Part shown: one piece after another, positions 9,872 through 18,715 of the stretch
Layout of the letters: every line of letters starts with the position of its first letter
How positions within the stretch are numbered: position 1 is the first letter of the stretch
Assembly (NCBI RefSeq): GCF_023276435.1
Contig: NZ_JALLPO010000037.1
Coordinates: 38,285-102,284, forward strand
Source of the DNA: Sphaerisporangium perillae
GTDB taxonomy: Bacteria > Actinomycetota > Actinomycetes > Streptosporangiales > Streptosporangiaceae
Length of the DNA stretch: 64,000 bases
Direction: 5' to 3'
Position numbers and translations under genes: made by a program
The notes under the pieces: model-generated
Seen by the model: the letters and a program-made list of their open reading frames with translations, nothing else
Databases searched by the model: none
What the model was told of the DNA's origin: nothing

Positions 9872-10717
9872 ATGGTCGATCCTCACGTCGCTCGCCAGGC
9901 ATGGCGTCGCCTCGAACCGCTGCACGGCATGATCTACTTCGTGCCGGAGGCCCTCAAGCGGTACGCAGCCGTTGGCCTGGCCGATCCTCGGCATGCGTAC
10001 TTCGCGTCCCGCGCCGCAGCCTTCGGGCCCGCCTCGCCCGAAGTGGTCATCGCGACCTTCTACAACTTCTCTCCCCATCTCGTACGGCAGGCCCTTCCGG
10101 CGGCCTGGGAGGTGACGAGCCCCGAGCAACTGCGTGCCGCAAGACTGGAGGCGGCGGACGCGGCCCTGCGAAGGGCGGGCATCCATTCGAATCCCGAGCT
10201 AGAGCTGGAGGAGACGCTCGCGCTGGCCCGCAGGGCGGCCGAGGCGGCCTGCGAGCGACTCGACGGGCGCCCGCTGTTCGCCGCGCACGCGGCTCTTCCC
10301 TGGCCGGACGATCCGCTGCTCGATCTGTGGCACGCCCAGACGCTGCTGCGCGAGTACCGCGGCGACGGCCACATCGCGGTTCTGGTGAACGAGGGACTGA
10401 CCGGCCGCGAGGCGCTGATCCTGCACGCGGCCACCGGGGACCTGCCGGTCGTCTTCCTCAAGATCAGCCGAGGCTGGACCGAGGAGGAATGGGCCGAGGG
10501 AGAGGACGGCCTGCGCTCGCGGGGCCTGCTGGGCGAGGGGCTGACCCTGAGCGATCAGGGCCGGGAACTTCGCGCGCGAATCGAGAGCCGCACCGACGCG
10601 CTCGCCCTGCCGGCCTACGCCGCACTGGGCGAGGAGGGGTGCGCCCGTCTGGCCGAACTGGCCAGGGGATTCGGCCGGGCCGTGGTGGACGGCGGCCTGC
10701 TCAAGCTGGCCATATGA
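9872..10717 (+). CDS. SCO6745-family helical protein of unknown function
   Basis: About 281 residues, all-helical in appearance. It starts MVDPHVARQAWRRLEPLHGM and contains the segments IYFVPEALKRY and FYNFSPHLVRQALPAAWEV. These resemble the actinobacterial family named after Streptomyces SCO6745, which has remote winged-helix similarity in its C-terminal half (LLGEGLTLSDQGRELRARIE). No catalytic motif is recognisable. ATG 9872 is preferred over farther-upstream in-frame codons because the conserved family N-terminus begins there and a palindromic operator-like site lies 20 bp upstream. It is divergent from the orphan atpB and convergent with the VOC gene, so it is probably monocistronic. Its biochemical role is not known. 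Confidence 0.7.
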   Translation: MVDPHVARQAWRRLEPLHGMIYFVPEALKRYAAVGLADPRHAYFASRAAAFGPASPEVVIATFYNFSPHLVRQALPAAWEVTSPEQLRAARLEAADAALRRAGIHSNPELELEETLALARRAAEAACERLDGRPLFAAHAALPWPDDPLLDLWHAQTLLREYRGDGHIAVLVNEGLTGREALILHAATGDLPVVFLKISRGWTEEEWAEGEDGLRSRGLLGEGLTLSDQGRELRARIESRTDALALPAYAALGEEGCARLAELARGFGRAVVDGGLLKLAI

Positions 10718-10757
10718 CGGCCTGACAGCGGGCGCGCCGGGACAAATGGCACGGCGC

Positions 10758-11186
10758 TCAGGTGACGTGGAGGGAGCCGTCCTCGTTGAAGTCGAAGGCG
10801 CCCCAGGCGATCTCCCACAGGTAGCCGTCCGGGTCGGTGAAGTAGCCGGAGTATCCGCCCCAGAAGGTGTCGGCGGCCGGTTTGACGAGGTCGGCCCCCG
10901 CGGCCGCCGCGAGGGCCAGCACCTCGTCGACCTGCTGCCGCTCCCGGACGTTGTGCGCCAGCGTGATGCCGGTGAACCTCGACCGTGGCTCGTCCCAGCC
11001 CGGGCCGACGTCCTCGGCCAGCTTCGCGTACGGGTACAGCGCGAGGGTCACCCCCGAGGTCTGGAAGAACACGATGCCGTCCTCGGGCTTGCGGGTCGTG
11101 GGAAGCCCCAGGCCGTCTTTGTAGAAACGGTACGAGCGCTCCAGGTCGGCGACGCCCAAAGTGATCAGCGACACACGAGGTTCCAT
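10758..11186 (-). CDS. VOC (glyoxalase/bleomycin resistance-like) family protein
   Basis: A 142-residue vicinal oxygen chelate protein with paired beta-alpha-beta-beta-beta modules: MEPRVSLITLGVADLERSYR at the start, an FYKDGLGLP segment, then GYFTDPDGYLWEIAWGAF in the second module. Glu in the last motif is the usual metal ligand of the fold. Members act as glyoxalases, dioxygenases, isomerases or binding proteins for toxic compounds, and the substrate cannot be read from sequence. The ATG at 11186 is the only start that begins the first beta strand. Upstream lies a decayed tetR on the same strand, which may once have been its regulator. Confidence 0.85.
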   Translation of the reverse strand: MEPRVSLITLGVADLERSYRFYKDGLGLPTTRKPEDGIVFFQTSGVTLALYPYAKLAEDVGPGWDEPRSRFTGITLAHNVRERQQVDEVLALAAAAGADLVKPAADTFWGGYSGYFTDPDGYLWEIAWGAFDFNEDGSLHVT

Positions 11187-11232
11187 GGCGGCAGTATGCC
11201 CGCCACCACCGACAGAACCGCCGGCCGAAGCG

Positions 11233-11390
11233 TCAGGGGGCGTTCCGGCCGGTCGGCACGCGGCGGGCCGCGAGCTTGGCTTCGAGGCCGTCGAAGATGG
11301 CCTGGAGGCCGAACTCCTTCTAGGCCGTCGGCGTCCAGGAGTTCGATGGCGGTCTGTTCGCTCGGCCCTCGCCCTGGCAGCGACGATCAT
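11233..11390 (-). pseudogene. TetR-family regulator remnant with internal deletion
   Basis: Read on the minus strand, this segment holds a TetR-like helix-turn-helix N-terminal piece (TAIELLDADGLEGV, in one frame) joined directly to a typical TetR C-terminus in another frame (EFGLQAIFDGLEAKLAARRV, ending at TGA 11233-11235). The middle of the protein is missing and an in-frame TAG lies at the join. With the surrounding bases this accounts for the gap at 11187-11552, where I see no intact gene. It lies just upstream of the VOC gene on the same strand. Confidence 0.5.
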
Positions 11391-11522
11391 CGCCTGACGG
11401 GACCGCGCAAGTGGTGGAAAGCTCGCTCCACGGCCCCCGGGCCGCGCGGATACCTTTACACCCGGTGGAGGCGAGCGGCGGCCGGTCGCGTCGCCTGGGC
11501 GAGAGCGGCAGGACTGTTGACG

Positions 11523-11540
11523 CGTGACTATTTGGTCACG
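11523..11540. promoter_or_regulatory. Inverted repeat, probable ArsR operator
   Basis: CGTGAC and GTCACG flank a 6-nt AT-rich spacer, ending 12 bp before the GTG of the ArsR gene. The position, overlapping the expected promoter, suits autorepression. Confidence 0.5.
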
Positions 11541-11552
11541 TATTTTGGACAG

Positions 11553-11873
11553 GTGACCGACGACGACCGCGTGTTCAGGGCGCTTGCCGACCCGACGCGC
11601 CGGTTCCTGCTCGACCTGCTCTTCGAGCGTGACGGCCGCACGCTCACCGAGCTGGAGTCCGAGCTCGCGATGACCCGTTTCGGCGTGATGAAGCACCTGC
11701 GGGTGCTCGAGGAGGCGGGCCTGGTGGTCGCGCGGCGGTCCGGCCGGGAGAAACTCCACTTCCTCAATCCGGTGCCGATCCGGTTGATCCACGACCGGTG
11801 GATCGACAAGTACACCGAGCGTCAGGTCTCGGCGCTCACGGACCTGAAGGCGGAACTGGAGCACGAGGCCTGA
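11553..11873 (+). CDS. ArsR/SmtB-family transcriptional regulator
   Basis: A 106-residue winged-helix regulator. It starts MTDDDRVFRALADPTRRFLL, has the recognition-helix segment MTRFGVMKHLRVLEEAGLV, and has the wing RRSGREKLHFLNPVPIRLI. This pattern (FRALADPTRR; WIDKYTER near the end) belongs to the ArsR subgroup usually paired with SRPBCC/AHSA1 proteins rather than to metal sensors, and no metal-binding CxC is visible. No SRPBCC gene follows; instead a strong hairpin overlaps the stop codon, so the gene appears monocistronic. The GTG at 11553 is the start that gives the family N-terminus. The inverted repeat directly upstream may be its own operator. Confidence 0.88.
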   Translation: MTDDDRVFRALADPTRRFLLDLLFERDGRTLTELESELAMTRFGVMKHLRVLEEAGLVVARRSGREKLHFLNPVPIRLIHDRWIDKYTERQVSALTDLKAELEHEA

Positions 11874-11900
11874 GGACCTGGCGGCCACGCCGGGTCCTCA
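11871..11900 (+). terminator. Intrinsic terminator of the ArsR gene
   Basis: A 13-bp stem with one G-U pair and a 4-nt loop (TGAGGACCTGGCG ... CGCCGGGTCCTCA) begins at the ArsR stop codon itself. The region from here to 12072 holds no gene. Confidence 0.75.
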
Positions 11901-12072
11901 GCGAGCTCAATGGCGGCCGGGACGGTCATGTGATCTATCACGTCGAAGCCCTGCGGCGCCCCTCCGCCCGGGCTGCCGGCCCTGCGAGCCACCGATCACG
12001 CCACGGCGGCGCGCTGCGGTGCGCGCGAAGGCCGGACATCGGTCACCTCGCCGCCGGAGGAAGCACCGTAGC

Positions 12073-12798
12073 GTGAGCCCTGTGGTCGTCCGGCATGCCG
12101 AGGGGGTGATCGTGGAGAGGCTGCGCGCCATCCTCGGCTCGTCTCCCGTTCCGCAGGGGTCGTGGGAGCGGGAAGCGGCGTACGTCTCGACGGCGGCGCT
12201 GAGGCGGGCGGGCGCGCGGGCGCGCGAGGTCGCCGAGGAGCTGGCGGTACGGCTGCGCGCCGAGCCGGGAGTGCGGGCGGTCCACGTGCGGCCGAACGGC
12301 TTCCTGGTGATCGAGGTGGCCGAGCCCGGCGAGATCGTCCGCGAGATCCTGGCCGAGCCCGCCAGGCCCGCGCCGGCGCTTCGTGACCGGGCGGAGGCGT
12401 CGTGGCCGGACGCGCCGCGCACGTGGGACAACCCCGGATTCGTCGTGAGGTACGCCTACGTGCGGGCGGGAGCCGTCGAGCGGTGGTGCCGCGACCTCGG
12501 CATGGACGTCCAGATCTTCCGGCCCGGGCTGCTCGGCGATCCCCGCGACCGGGCGGTGCTGCGGGTGCTGGCCGAGGCGCCGAGCAGGCGGGAAGGGCAG
12601 GACGCGGGCCGGGTGGCGTATCTGGAGCGGCTGGCCGGGGTCTACCACGACGCGTTCGAGCATGTCCCGGCGATCCCGAAGGGCGACGAGGCGCCGACCG
12701 GCGCCCACGCGGCCCGCGTCTGGATGGCGCGAGCGGTCCGGAAGGTCCTCGGGGAGGGGTTGACAGAACTGGGGGAGACCCCTTCCGAGAAAATATGA
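12073..12798 (+). CDS. ArgS-like protein lacking the catalytic domain (Add + DALR domains)
   Basis: A 241-residue protein with two regions of arginyl-tRNA synthetase but not its aminoacylation core. Residues 35-100 match the N-terminal additional domain ([19 protein letters not shown], then NGFLVIEV), and residues 125-240 match the DALR anticodon-binding helical domain ([20 protein letters not shown] ... [19 protein letters not shown]). No HIGH or KMSK-like motif is present. The GTG at 12073 is preceded by GGAGGAA 10 nt upstream. Comparable genes precede lysA in many actinobacteria and are annotated as ArgS-related anticodon-binding proteins. It may bind tRNA for regulation or a non-translational aminoacyl reaction, but this is inference. 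lysA follows 127 bp downstream on the same strand. Confidence 0.75.
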   Translation: MSPVVVRHAEGVIVERLRAILGSSPVPQGSWEREAAYVSTAALRRAGARAREVAEELAVRLRAEPGVRAVHVRPNGFLVIEVAEPGEIVREILAEPARPAPALRDRAEASWPDAPRTWDNPGFVVRYAYVRAGAVERWCRDLGMDVQIFRPGLLGDPRDRAVLRVLAEAPSRREGQDAGRVAYLERLAGVYHDAFEHVPAIPKGDEAPTGAHAARVWMARAVRKVLGEGLTELGETPSEKI

Positions 12799-12912
12799 CC
12801 AAAACCGGCAAATAGCAGGAAGTGGTACGCCAGGCGGCCTGCCGTTCTGGAGATCTTTCATGTTGCCGTCTCGCAGGGTGAGCATCGGGCGCAGGGGGAT
12901 CACGAGGTCGGA

Positions 12913-12918
12913 TAGCCT
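12913..12918 (+). promoter_or_regulatory. Probable lysA -10 element (leaderless transcript)
   Basis: TAGCCT lies 7 nt before the GTG of lysA. That is the spacing expected when transcription starts at the start codon, and no ribosome binding site is present. Confidence 0.45.
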
Positions 12919-12925
12919 CGTTCGG

Positions 12926-14308
12926 GTGAGTCGATTCGCCCATCCCGCCGGTGACCGGCACGCGGAAGTGCCGCACGAGGAGCGTCCTCCCCAGGCCCCC
13001 GCCGACCTCAACACGCTCGTCCCCACGATCTGGCCGCGAACGTCCGGGCGTGCCGGCGGCGCGCTCACGATCGCCGGCGTGGACGTGCGCGACCTCGCGA
13101 GAGAGTACGGCACGCCTCTCTACGTGGTCGACGAGGACGACTTCCGGTCGCGCTGCCGTGACTACAAGGCCGCCTTCCAAGGTGACGACGTCTATTACGC
13201 GGGCAAGGCGTTCCTGTGCAAGGAGGTCGCCCGCTGGGTCGACCAGGAGGGCCTGGGCCTCGACGTCTGCAGCGGCGGCGAGCTGGCCGTGGCGCTGAGC
13301 GTCGGCTTCCCGCCCGAGCGCATCGCCCTGCACGGCAACAACAAGTCCTACTCCGAGCTGGAACGGGCCCTCGAGGCCGGCGTCGGCCACATCGTGGTCG
13401 ACTCATTCCAGGAGATCGCCCGCGTCGGCTACCTGGCCGACAAGCTGGGCGTGCGGCCCAAGATCCAGATCCGGGTCACCACCGGCGTCGAGGCGCACAC
13501 GCACGAGTTCATCGCGACGGCCCACGACGACCAGAAGTTCGGCCTCTCCCTCAACAGCGGCGCGGCGGCCGAGGCCGTGCGCCGCGTCCTCGCGCTGCCG
13601 CAGCTCGAGCTGGTGGGCCTGCACTCCCACATCGGCTCGCAGATCTTCGACACGGCGGGCTTCGAGGTGGCCGCCCGGCGCCTGGCCATGCTGCTGACGC
13701 AGGTCAAGCAGGAGCACGGCGTGGTCCTGCCCGAGCTCGACCTCGGCGGCGGGTACGGCATCGCCTACGTCGAGGGCGACGACGCGCCCGACATCAAGGT
13801 GGTCGCCGACAGCCTGCGCGAGATCGTCACCCGGGTCTGTGAGGACGCCGGCCTGCCCGTCCCCCGGCTCACCGTCGAGCCCGGCCGGGCCATCTCCGGC
13901 CCCGGCGGGGTGACGGTCTACGAGGTGGGCACGGTCAAGGACGTCGAAGGGCTCCGGTCCTACGTCAGCGTCGACGGCGGCATGAGCGACAACCTCCGCA
14001 CCGCGCTGTACGGGGCCGACTACACCTGCGTGCTGGCCTCGCGGTGCAGCGACGAAGCGCCCATGCTGTCGCGCGTGGTCGGCAAGCACTGCGAGAGCGG
14101 CGACATCGTGGTCCGCGACGTGTGGCTGCCCGGTGACCTCGCCGCCGGCGACCTGCTCGCCGTGCCGGCGACGGGCGCCTACTGCCGGTCGCTGGCGCAC
14201 AACTACAACTACCTTCTCAAGCCCGCCGTGGTGGCGGTCAAGGACGGCGCGTCGCGCGTGATCGTGCACAGGGAGACCGAGGACGACCTGCTGAGGGGGC
14301 AAGTATGA
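12926..14308 (+). CDS. lysA: Diaminopimelate decarboxylase
   Basis: Catalyses the last step of lysine synthesis, PLP-dependent decarboxylation of meso-diaminopimelate. About 460 residues of the fold III alanine racemase-like type. The PLP lysine is Lys94 in [12 protein letters not shown]. Other family marks are [10 protein letters not shown], the [11 protein letters not shown] phosphate-binding loop, [11 protein letters not shown] and the catalytic CESGD near residue 390. The GTG at 12926 follows a TAGCCT -10 box with no binding site, which suggests a leaderless start; an upstream ATG at 12860 would add 22 residues without support. The stop overlaps the hom start by 4 nt (ATGA), so lysA-hom are translationally coupled. 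The enzyme also sets the pool of diaminopimelate used in the cell wall. Confidence 0.97.
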   Translation: MSRFAHPAGDRHAEVPHEERPPQAPADLNTLVPTIWPRTSGRAGGALTIAGVDVRDLAREYGTPLYVVDEDDFRSRCRDYKAAFQGDDVYYAGKAFLCKEVARWVDQEGLGLDVCSGGELAVALSVGFPPERIALHGNNKSYSELERALEAGVGHIVVDSFQEIARVGYLADKLGVRPKIQIRVTTGVEAHTHEFIATAHDDQKFGLSLNSGAAAEAVRRVLALPQLELVGLHSHIGSQIFDTAGFEVAARRLAMLLTQVKQEHGVVLPELDLGGGYGIAYVEGDDAPDIKVVADSLREIVTRVCEDAGLPVPRLTVEPGRAISGPGGVTVYEVGTVKDVEGLRSYVSVDGGMSDNLRTALYGADYTCVLASRCSDEAPMLSRVVGKHCESGDIVVRDVWLPGDLAAGDLLAVPATGAYCRSLAHNYNYLLKPAVVAVKDGASRVIVHRETEDDLLRGQV

Positions 14309-15693
14309 AACCGGTCGAGCCCGAAGGGCCACAAGGCGAGAGTCTCGATCCGTCGACCGCCGGCGAACGGGGGCGGCACGAGAGAAACGGTGACCCGGGA
14401 AGGCCGCTGAAGGTCGCCCTGCTCGGCTGCGGCGTCGTGGGGTCGCAGGTCGTGCGGCTCATGCACGAGCAGGCCGGCGACCTCGCCGCCCGCATCGGCG
14501 CCCCGCTGGAGCTGGCGGGGGTGGCGGTCAGGCGGCTCGCCCGCAAGCGCGACGGCGACGTCGACCCGGCACTGCTGACCACCGACGCCGAGGCCCTGGT
14601 GACCAGGGACGACGTCGACATCGTCATCGAGGTGATCGGCGGCATCGAGCCGGCCCGGTCGCTCATCCTGGCCGCCATGTCCGGCGGCAAGTCGATCGTC
14701 ACCGCCAACAAGGCCCTGCTGGCCGAGGACGGCGCGACGATCCACGGCTCGGCCAAGCGCCAGGGCGTCGACCTGTACTTCGAGGCCAGCGTCGCCGGGG
14801 CGATCCCCCTGCTCCGCCCGCTGCGCGAGTCGCTGGCCGGTGACCGCGTCCACCGCGTGCTCGGCATCGTCAACGGCACCACCAACTACATCCTCGACAA
14901 GATGGACTCCACGGGCGCCTCGTTCACCGACGCGCTGGAGGAGGCCCAGTCGCTGGGGTACGCCGAGGCCGACCCGACGGCGGACGTCGAGGGCTTCGAC
15001 GCCGCCGCCAAGGCGGCCATCCTCGCCGAGCTGGCCTTCCACAGCCGCGTGACGGCTGCCGACGTGCACCGCGAGGGCATCACCGAGATCACCGCGACCG
15101 ACGTCGCGAGCGCCAAGGCCATGGGCTACGTCATCAAGCTGCTGGCGATCTGCGCCCGGTCCGAAGACGGGCGCTCGGTCGGCGTCCGGGTCCATCCGGC
15201 GATGATCCCGAGGAGCCACCCGCTGGCCGGGGTCCGCGAGGCGTACAACGCGGTCTTCGTGGAGGCCGAGTCCGCCGGCCAGCTGATGTTCTACGGCAAG
15301 GGCGCGGGCGGCGCGCCCACCGCCTCGGCGGTGCTCGGCGACCTTGTCGCCGTGGCGCGCAACCGCCTGGCCGGCACCCACGGCCCGCAGGAGTCCACCT
15401 ACGCCGACCTGCCCGTCCACCCGATGGGCGAGACGGTCACGCGCTACCACGTGTCGCTCGACGTCGCGGACAAGCCGGGCGTCCTCGCCAGGGTCGCCGA
15501 CATGTTCGCCAAGCACGACGTGTCGATCCAGACCGTGCGCCAGGAGGGTCACGGCGACGACGCCCAGCTCGTCCTGGTCTCCCACCGGGCCAGCGACGCC
15601 GCGCTGTCGGCCACAATAGACGGGCTGCGCGAGCTCGACATCGTCAGAGGCGTGACGAGCGTGATGCGCGTCGAGGGCGACGGCACGCCCTGA
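14305..15693 (+). CDS. hom: Homoserine dehydrogenase
   Basis: Reduces aspartate semialdehyde to homoserine, the branch to threonine and methionine. The 462 residues hold the NAD(P)-binding GCGVVGSQV near residue 41, the [10 protein letters not shown] and [11 protein letters not shown] catalytic-domain motifs, [11 protein letters not shown], and a C-terminal ACT domain from about residue 380 ([20 protein letters not shown]). The ACT domain implies feedback control, usually by threonine. About 30 residues of unconserved N-terminal extension precede the Rossmann fold, but ATG 14305 is fixed by the ATGA overlap with lysA. In most actinobacteria thrC and thrB follow directly; here they lie 6.3 kb downstream, beyond a glycosylation cluster. 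Confidence 0.97.
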   Translation: MKPVEPEGPQGESLDPSTAGERGRHERNGDPGRPLKVALLGCGVVGSQVVRLMHEQAGDLAARIGAPLELAGVAVRRLARKRDGDVDPALLTTDAEALVTRDDVDIVIEVIGGIEPARSLILAAMSGGKSIVTANKALLAEDGATIHGSAKRQGVDLYFEASVAGAIPLLRPLRESLAGDRVHRVLGIVNGTTNYILDKMDSTGASFTDALEEAQSLGYAEADPTADVEGFDAAAKAAILAELAFHSRVTAADVHREGITEITATDVASAKAMGYVIKLLAICARSEDGRSVGVRVHPAMIPRSHPLAGVREAYNAVFVEAESAGQLMFYGKGAGGAPTASAVLGDLVAVARNRLAGTHGPQESTYADLPVHPMGETVTRYHVSLDVADKPGVLARVADMFAKHDVSIQTVRQEGHGDDAQLVLVSHRASDAALSATIDGLRELDIVRGVTSVMRVEGDGTP

Positions 15694-15752
15694 CCCGGGT
15701 GCTCCGGGACGTCTTCCCCCGCCCCCGGCGGGGCCGGACCTGAAAGGGTGAC

Positions 15753-16865
15753 GTGTTGGGAGAGGGCGATCCCACACCGCTCGGCTACGTGCGGACGCCG
15801 ACGGCCGGACCGGCCGATCTGTCCTTCGAGGACGGCAGGCCCCTGCTCGCCGGGCAGGCGGCGGACCTGCCGCTGACGGCGGCCGACGTCGTACCGCTCC
15901 GCCCCTGCGACGGGGTGCGCGTCCGCTGGCCGCGGGGCCGGGCCGGCGTGCTGGAGACGATCCACGCTCTCGCCGCCGCCGGCGTCCCCGTCCACGCGGA
16001 GGACGTCCCGGCCTGGGTGAAGGAGGCCGACCCCGACCTCGCCGGGCTGCTCGCCTCCTGGGCGCCGGCTCCGCGTGCGGAGACGCCGCGGTCGGTGAGC
16101 GACCTGCGCCGGGAGGAGCACAGCCTCCGGCTGCGCCGCCACGCGCTGCGCCGGGGCCCGGCCGCCGCGACGCCCAAGGTGAGCGTCGTGATGTCCAGCA
16201 AGCGGCCCCACCTGCTCGGGTCCGCGCTCGCCCAGATCGCGCGCCAGCGCCATGTCGAGGTGGAGGTCCTGCTCGGCCTGCACGGCGTCCCGGCCTCGCA
16301 CGAGGACGTGCGCCGGGCCATCGCCGCGTTCCCGTCGCCGATCACGGTGGTGGAGGCGGACGAGGCCACGCCGTTCGGCGAGGTGCTCCACCAGGTGGCG
16401 GCCAGGGCGAGCGGCGACGACATCGCCAAGTGGGACGACGACGACTGGTACTCCCCGGAGCACCTGTCCGACCTGCTGCTCGCGCGCGCCTACAGCGGGG
16501 CCGACATCGTGGGCACCGCCGCGGAGTTCTTCTACCTGGAGCCGCTGAACGTCACGGTGCGCCGCACGGACTACACCAGCGAGATCTGGTCCGATCACGT
16601 GGCCGGCGGTACGATCTTCCTCGCTCGTGCGAAGTACCAGGAGACAGGCGGGTTCGAGGGGGTGTCACGGGGGGTGGACGCCCAGCTGCTCAAGACGGCC
16701 CACGCCGCCGGCGCCCGCATCTACCGCACCCAGGGCCTGGGCTACGTCCTGCGCCGATCCCTCGCCTCCGGCCACACCTGGCAGCTGCCCCTCGCGCACT
16801 TCCTGCGGGTCGCGACGAACCAGTGGCGCGGCTTCCGCCCGAGCCGGATCCTGGAAACCCCATGA
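15753..16865 (+). CDS. Family 2 glycosyltransferase
   Basis: A 370-residue protein. The first 145 residues form an unassigned domain, then comes a GT-A glycosyltransferase domain that starts with VSVVMSSKRPHLLGSALAQI. It has the sugar-nucleotide/metal-binding acidic cluster KWDDDDWYSPEHL and a later GGFEGVSRGVDAQLLKTA segment in the acceptor region. It probably transfers a sugar to a cell-surface or secreted glycan; donor and acceptor are unknown. The GTG at 15753 has GAAAGGG upstream. It starts 59 bp after hom, on the same strand, so it may be read through from the lysA-hom transcript. A second GT2 gene follows after a 118-bp C-rich gap that I find non-coding. Confidence 0.85.
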   Translation: MLGEGDPTPLGYVRTPTAGPADLSFEDGRPLLAGQAADLPLTAADVVPLRPCDGVRVRWPRGRAGVLETIHALAAAGVPVHAEDVPAWVKEADPDLAGLLASWAPAPRAETPRSVSDLRREEHSLRLRRHALRRGPAAATPKVSVVMSSKRPHLLGSALAQIARQRHVEVEVLLGLHGVPASHEDVRRAIAAFPSPITVVEADEATPFGEVLHQVAARASGDDIAKWDDDDWYSPEHLSDLLLARAYSGADIVGTAAEFFYLEPLNVTVRRTDYTSEIWSDHVAGGTIFLARAKYQETGGFEGVSRGVDAQLLKTAHAAGARIYRTQGLGYVLRRSLASGHTWQLPLAHFLRVATNQWRGFRPSRILETP

Positions 16866-16983
16866 CCCGCCCCCGGACCCCTCTGACCCGCCTCGACGCG
16901 CCCCGCCCCGACATGCGTCCGGCCCGTCCCCTCACCAGTCCGACGCGTTCACACGTCCCCCTCACCGGCCCCGGGAACCTCTC

Positions 16984-18711
16984 ATGACGCGGCGAATCCG
17001 CGGCAACGACTACACCGTGCTCGACCCGCCCGCGCTCGGCGCCTGGACGCCCGGCATGCGGGTGAGCGTCGTCGTACCGGCCTACAACGGCCAGGACAAG
17101 CTCGACCTGGCGCTCGCCGGTCTCGCCGCGCAGACCTATCCCGAGGAACTGATCGAGGTCGTCGTCGTCGACAACGGCAGCAGCCCGGCGCTCCGCCTGC
17201 CGGAGATCCGTCCCGCGGGCGCCCGGCTGATCGTCTGCGACGTGCCCGGCAGGGCGAGCGCCCGCAACGCCGGGCTGGCCGCCGCCACCGGCGACGTCGT
17301 CCACTGGCTCGACTCCGACGTGGTCGCCGACCGGCACGAGGTCGAGGCGCACATGCGCTGGCACCACCTCGCCCCCTACCTCGTGGTGACCAGCTACCTG
17401 CGGTTCACCACCGCCGCGCTGCCCTCGCCGGACGTCGTGGCCTCCACCGCCGACCTCGCCGAGCTGTTCGAGCCGGCCGAGCCGCACGAGTGGCTGGTCG
17501 ACCTCGTCCAGCGGACCAACGGGCTCACCGACACCCCGAGCCGGGCCTTCAGCCTGCACGTCGGCGGCGCCACCTCGGTCGGCCGCCGGCTCATCGAGGC
17601 CGCCGGCCCGATGGACGAGGAGCTGATCCTCGGCCAGGACACAGAGATGGGGTACCGCCTGGCGCAGGCCGGAGCGGTGTTCGTCCCTGAACCGCTCGCC
17701 CGCGGCTTCCATCTCGGCCCCTCGATGCGCATGCGCGACAAGGACCCCATCGACCGGGTCAGCCACGCGCTGATCGGCGACCGCATCCCCCAGTACCGCT
17801 GGCTCCGGGCGCACCCGGCCCGCCAGTGGAAGGTCCCCTACCTGGAGGTGGTGGTCGAGGCCGAGGGGTACGAGGACACCCGCGCCACCGTGGACGCCGT
17901 CCTGGCCGGCACCGTGCCCGACGTCTCGGTGCTGCTCGTCGGCCCGTGGGACACCCTGGAGCCCGAGCCTCGCGCGCCGCTGACCGACCCCCGGCTCGAC
18001 CTCGCGCTCATCCAGGGCCACTACGCCCACGAGAGCCGGGTACGGCTCACGCCGGACGACGCCGAGCGCCTGGCGCCGTTCCGGCTGCGCCTGCCGGCCG
18101 GGTGGGTCCCGGGGGAGGACACCCTGGCCCGCCTGCTCGACCTGGGGGTGGACGGCGGCCACGGGCTGGTCGGCGTCCTGCTCGCCGAGAGCCCCGAGGG
18201 CATCGTGACGGCCCGCCTCGAACGCCGCGCCGCCTTCGCCCGCGCCGCTCTCATCCTCACCCCCGAAGCCTCCGCCGGTGGGGCCGCGCACGACGGCGAC
18301 GCGGTGGACGACGCGGTGGACGACGTCTTCGGCACGGTGTGGACCGACGGGGAGACGCTGGGCTTCGTGCCCGCCTCGCAGACCTCGGCCGCCAAGGGAC
18401 GGCGGATGGCCTATCGCGCCCGGCTGGAGACCGAGGCCGAGGTGGTCAAGCTGACCAAGGAGATCGAGCGGCTGCGCGGCCAGGTGTCCAAGTGGCGCGA
18501 GGAGGCGGGCCGGTGGCGCAAGAGCGCCGTCGACCTGCGCCGCGAGGTCGGCGCCCTGCGCCGGGAGGTGTCCCGGCTCAAGGCCGGCCGCCTGCGAACC
18601 ATGATCAAGCGTATCTCCGTCAGGCGCACCACCCCGGCCGCGATCGAGGGCCCGAACGGCTCGAGCCCCCTCACCCCCCGAGAAGGCCCCCCGGCGACCC
18701 CCGCCGGGTGA
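16984..18711 (+). CDS. Family 2 glycosyltransferase with C-terminal coiled coil
   Basis: A 575-residue protein. The GT-A domain spans residues 20-260 (RVSVVVPAYNGQDKLDLAL, a WLDSDVV DxD and the GQDTEMGYRLAQAGA motif of the acceptor/base region). Then come an accessory domain and a charged coiled coil at about residues 475-540 (ETEAEVVKLTKEIERLRGQ and following). Its N-terminus (RGNDYTVLDPPALGAWTP) is clearly paralogous to that of the convergent gene at 18716-20359 (RHNDYSPLTLPPLGAWTP). ATG 16984 is chosen because that shared segment starts there. The stop lies only 4 bp from the stop of its paralogue, so no terminator separates the two. The coiled coil may bring these enzymes together in an envelope glycan complex, which is inference. 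Confidence 0.85.
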   Translation: MTRRIRGNDYTVLDPPALGAWTPGMRVSVVVPAYNGQDKLDLALAGLAAQTYPEELIEVVVVDNGSSPALRLPEIRPAGARLIVCDVPGRASARNAGLAAATGDVVHWLDSDVVADRHEVEAHMRWHHLAPYLVVTSYLRFTTAALPSPDVVASTADLAELFEPAEPHEWLVDLVQRTNGLTDTPSRAFSLHVGGATSVGRRLIEAAGPMDEELILGQDTEMGYRLAQAGAVFVPEPLARGFHLGPSMRMRDKDPIDRVSHALIGDRIPQYRWLRAHPARQWKVPYLEVVVEAEGYEDTRATVDAVLAGTVPDVSVLLVGPWDTLEPEPRAPLTDPRLDLALIQGHYAHESRVRLTPDDAERLAPFRLRLPAGWVPGEDTLARLLDLGVDGGHGLVGVLLAESPEGIVTARLERRAAFARAALILTPEASAGGAAHDGDAVDDAVDDVFGTVWTDGETLGFVPASQTSAAKGRRMAYRARLETEAEVVKLTKEIERLRGQVSKWREEAGRWRKSAVDLRREVGALRREVSRLKAGRLRTMIKRISVRRTTPAAIEGPNGSSPLTPREGPPATPAG

Positions 18712-18715
18712 CCCG

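Noticed and set aside
11874..12072. Small open frame between the ArsR gene and the ArgS-like gene
   Set aside because: It starts inside the ArsR gene in another frame and has shadow composition.
16866..16983. Short ORF from the ATG at 16862 between two glycosyltransferases
   Set aside because: Pro/Arg/Thr-only composition in C-rich DNA; no binding site or family match.
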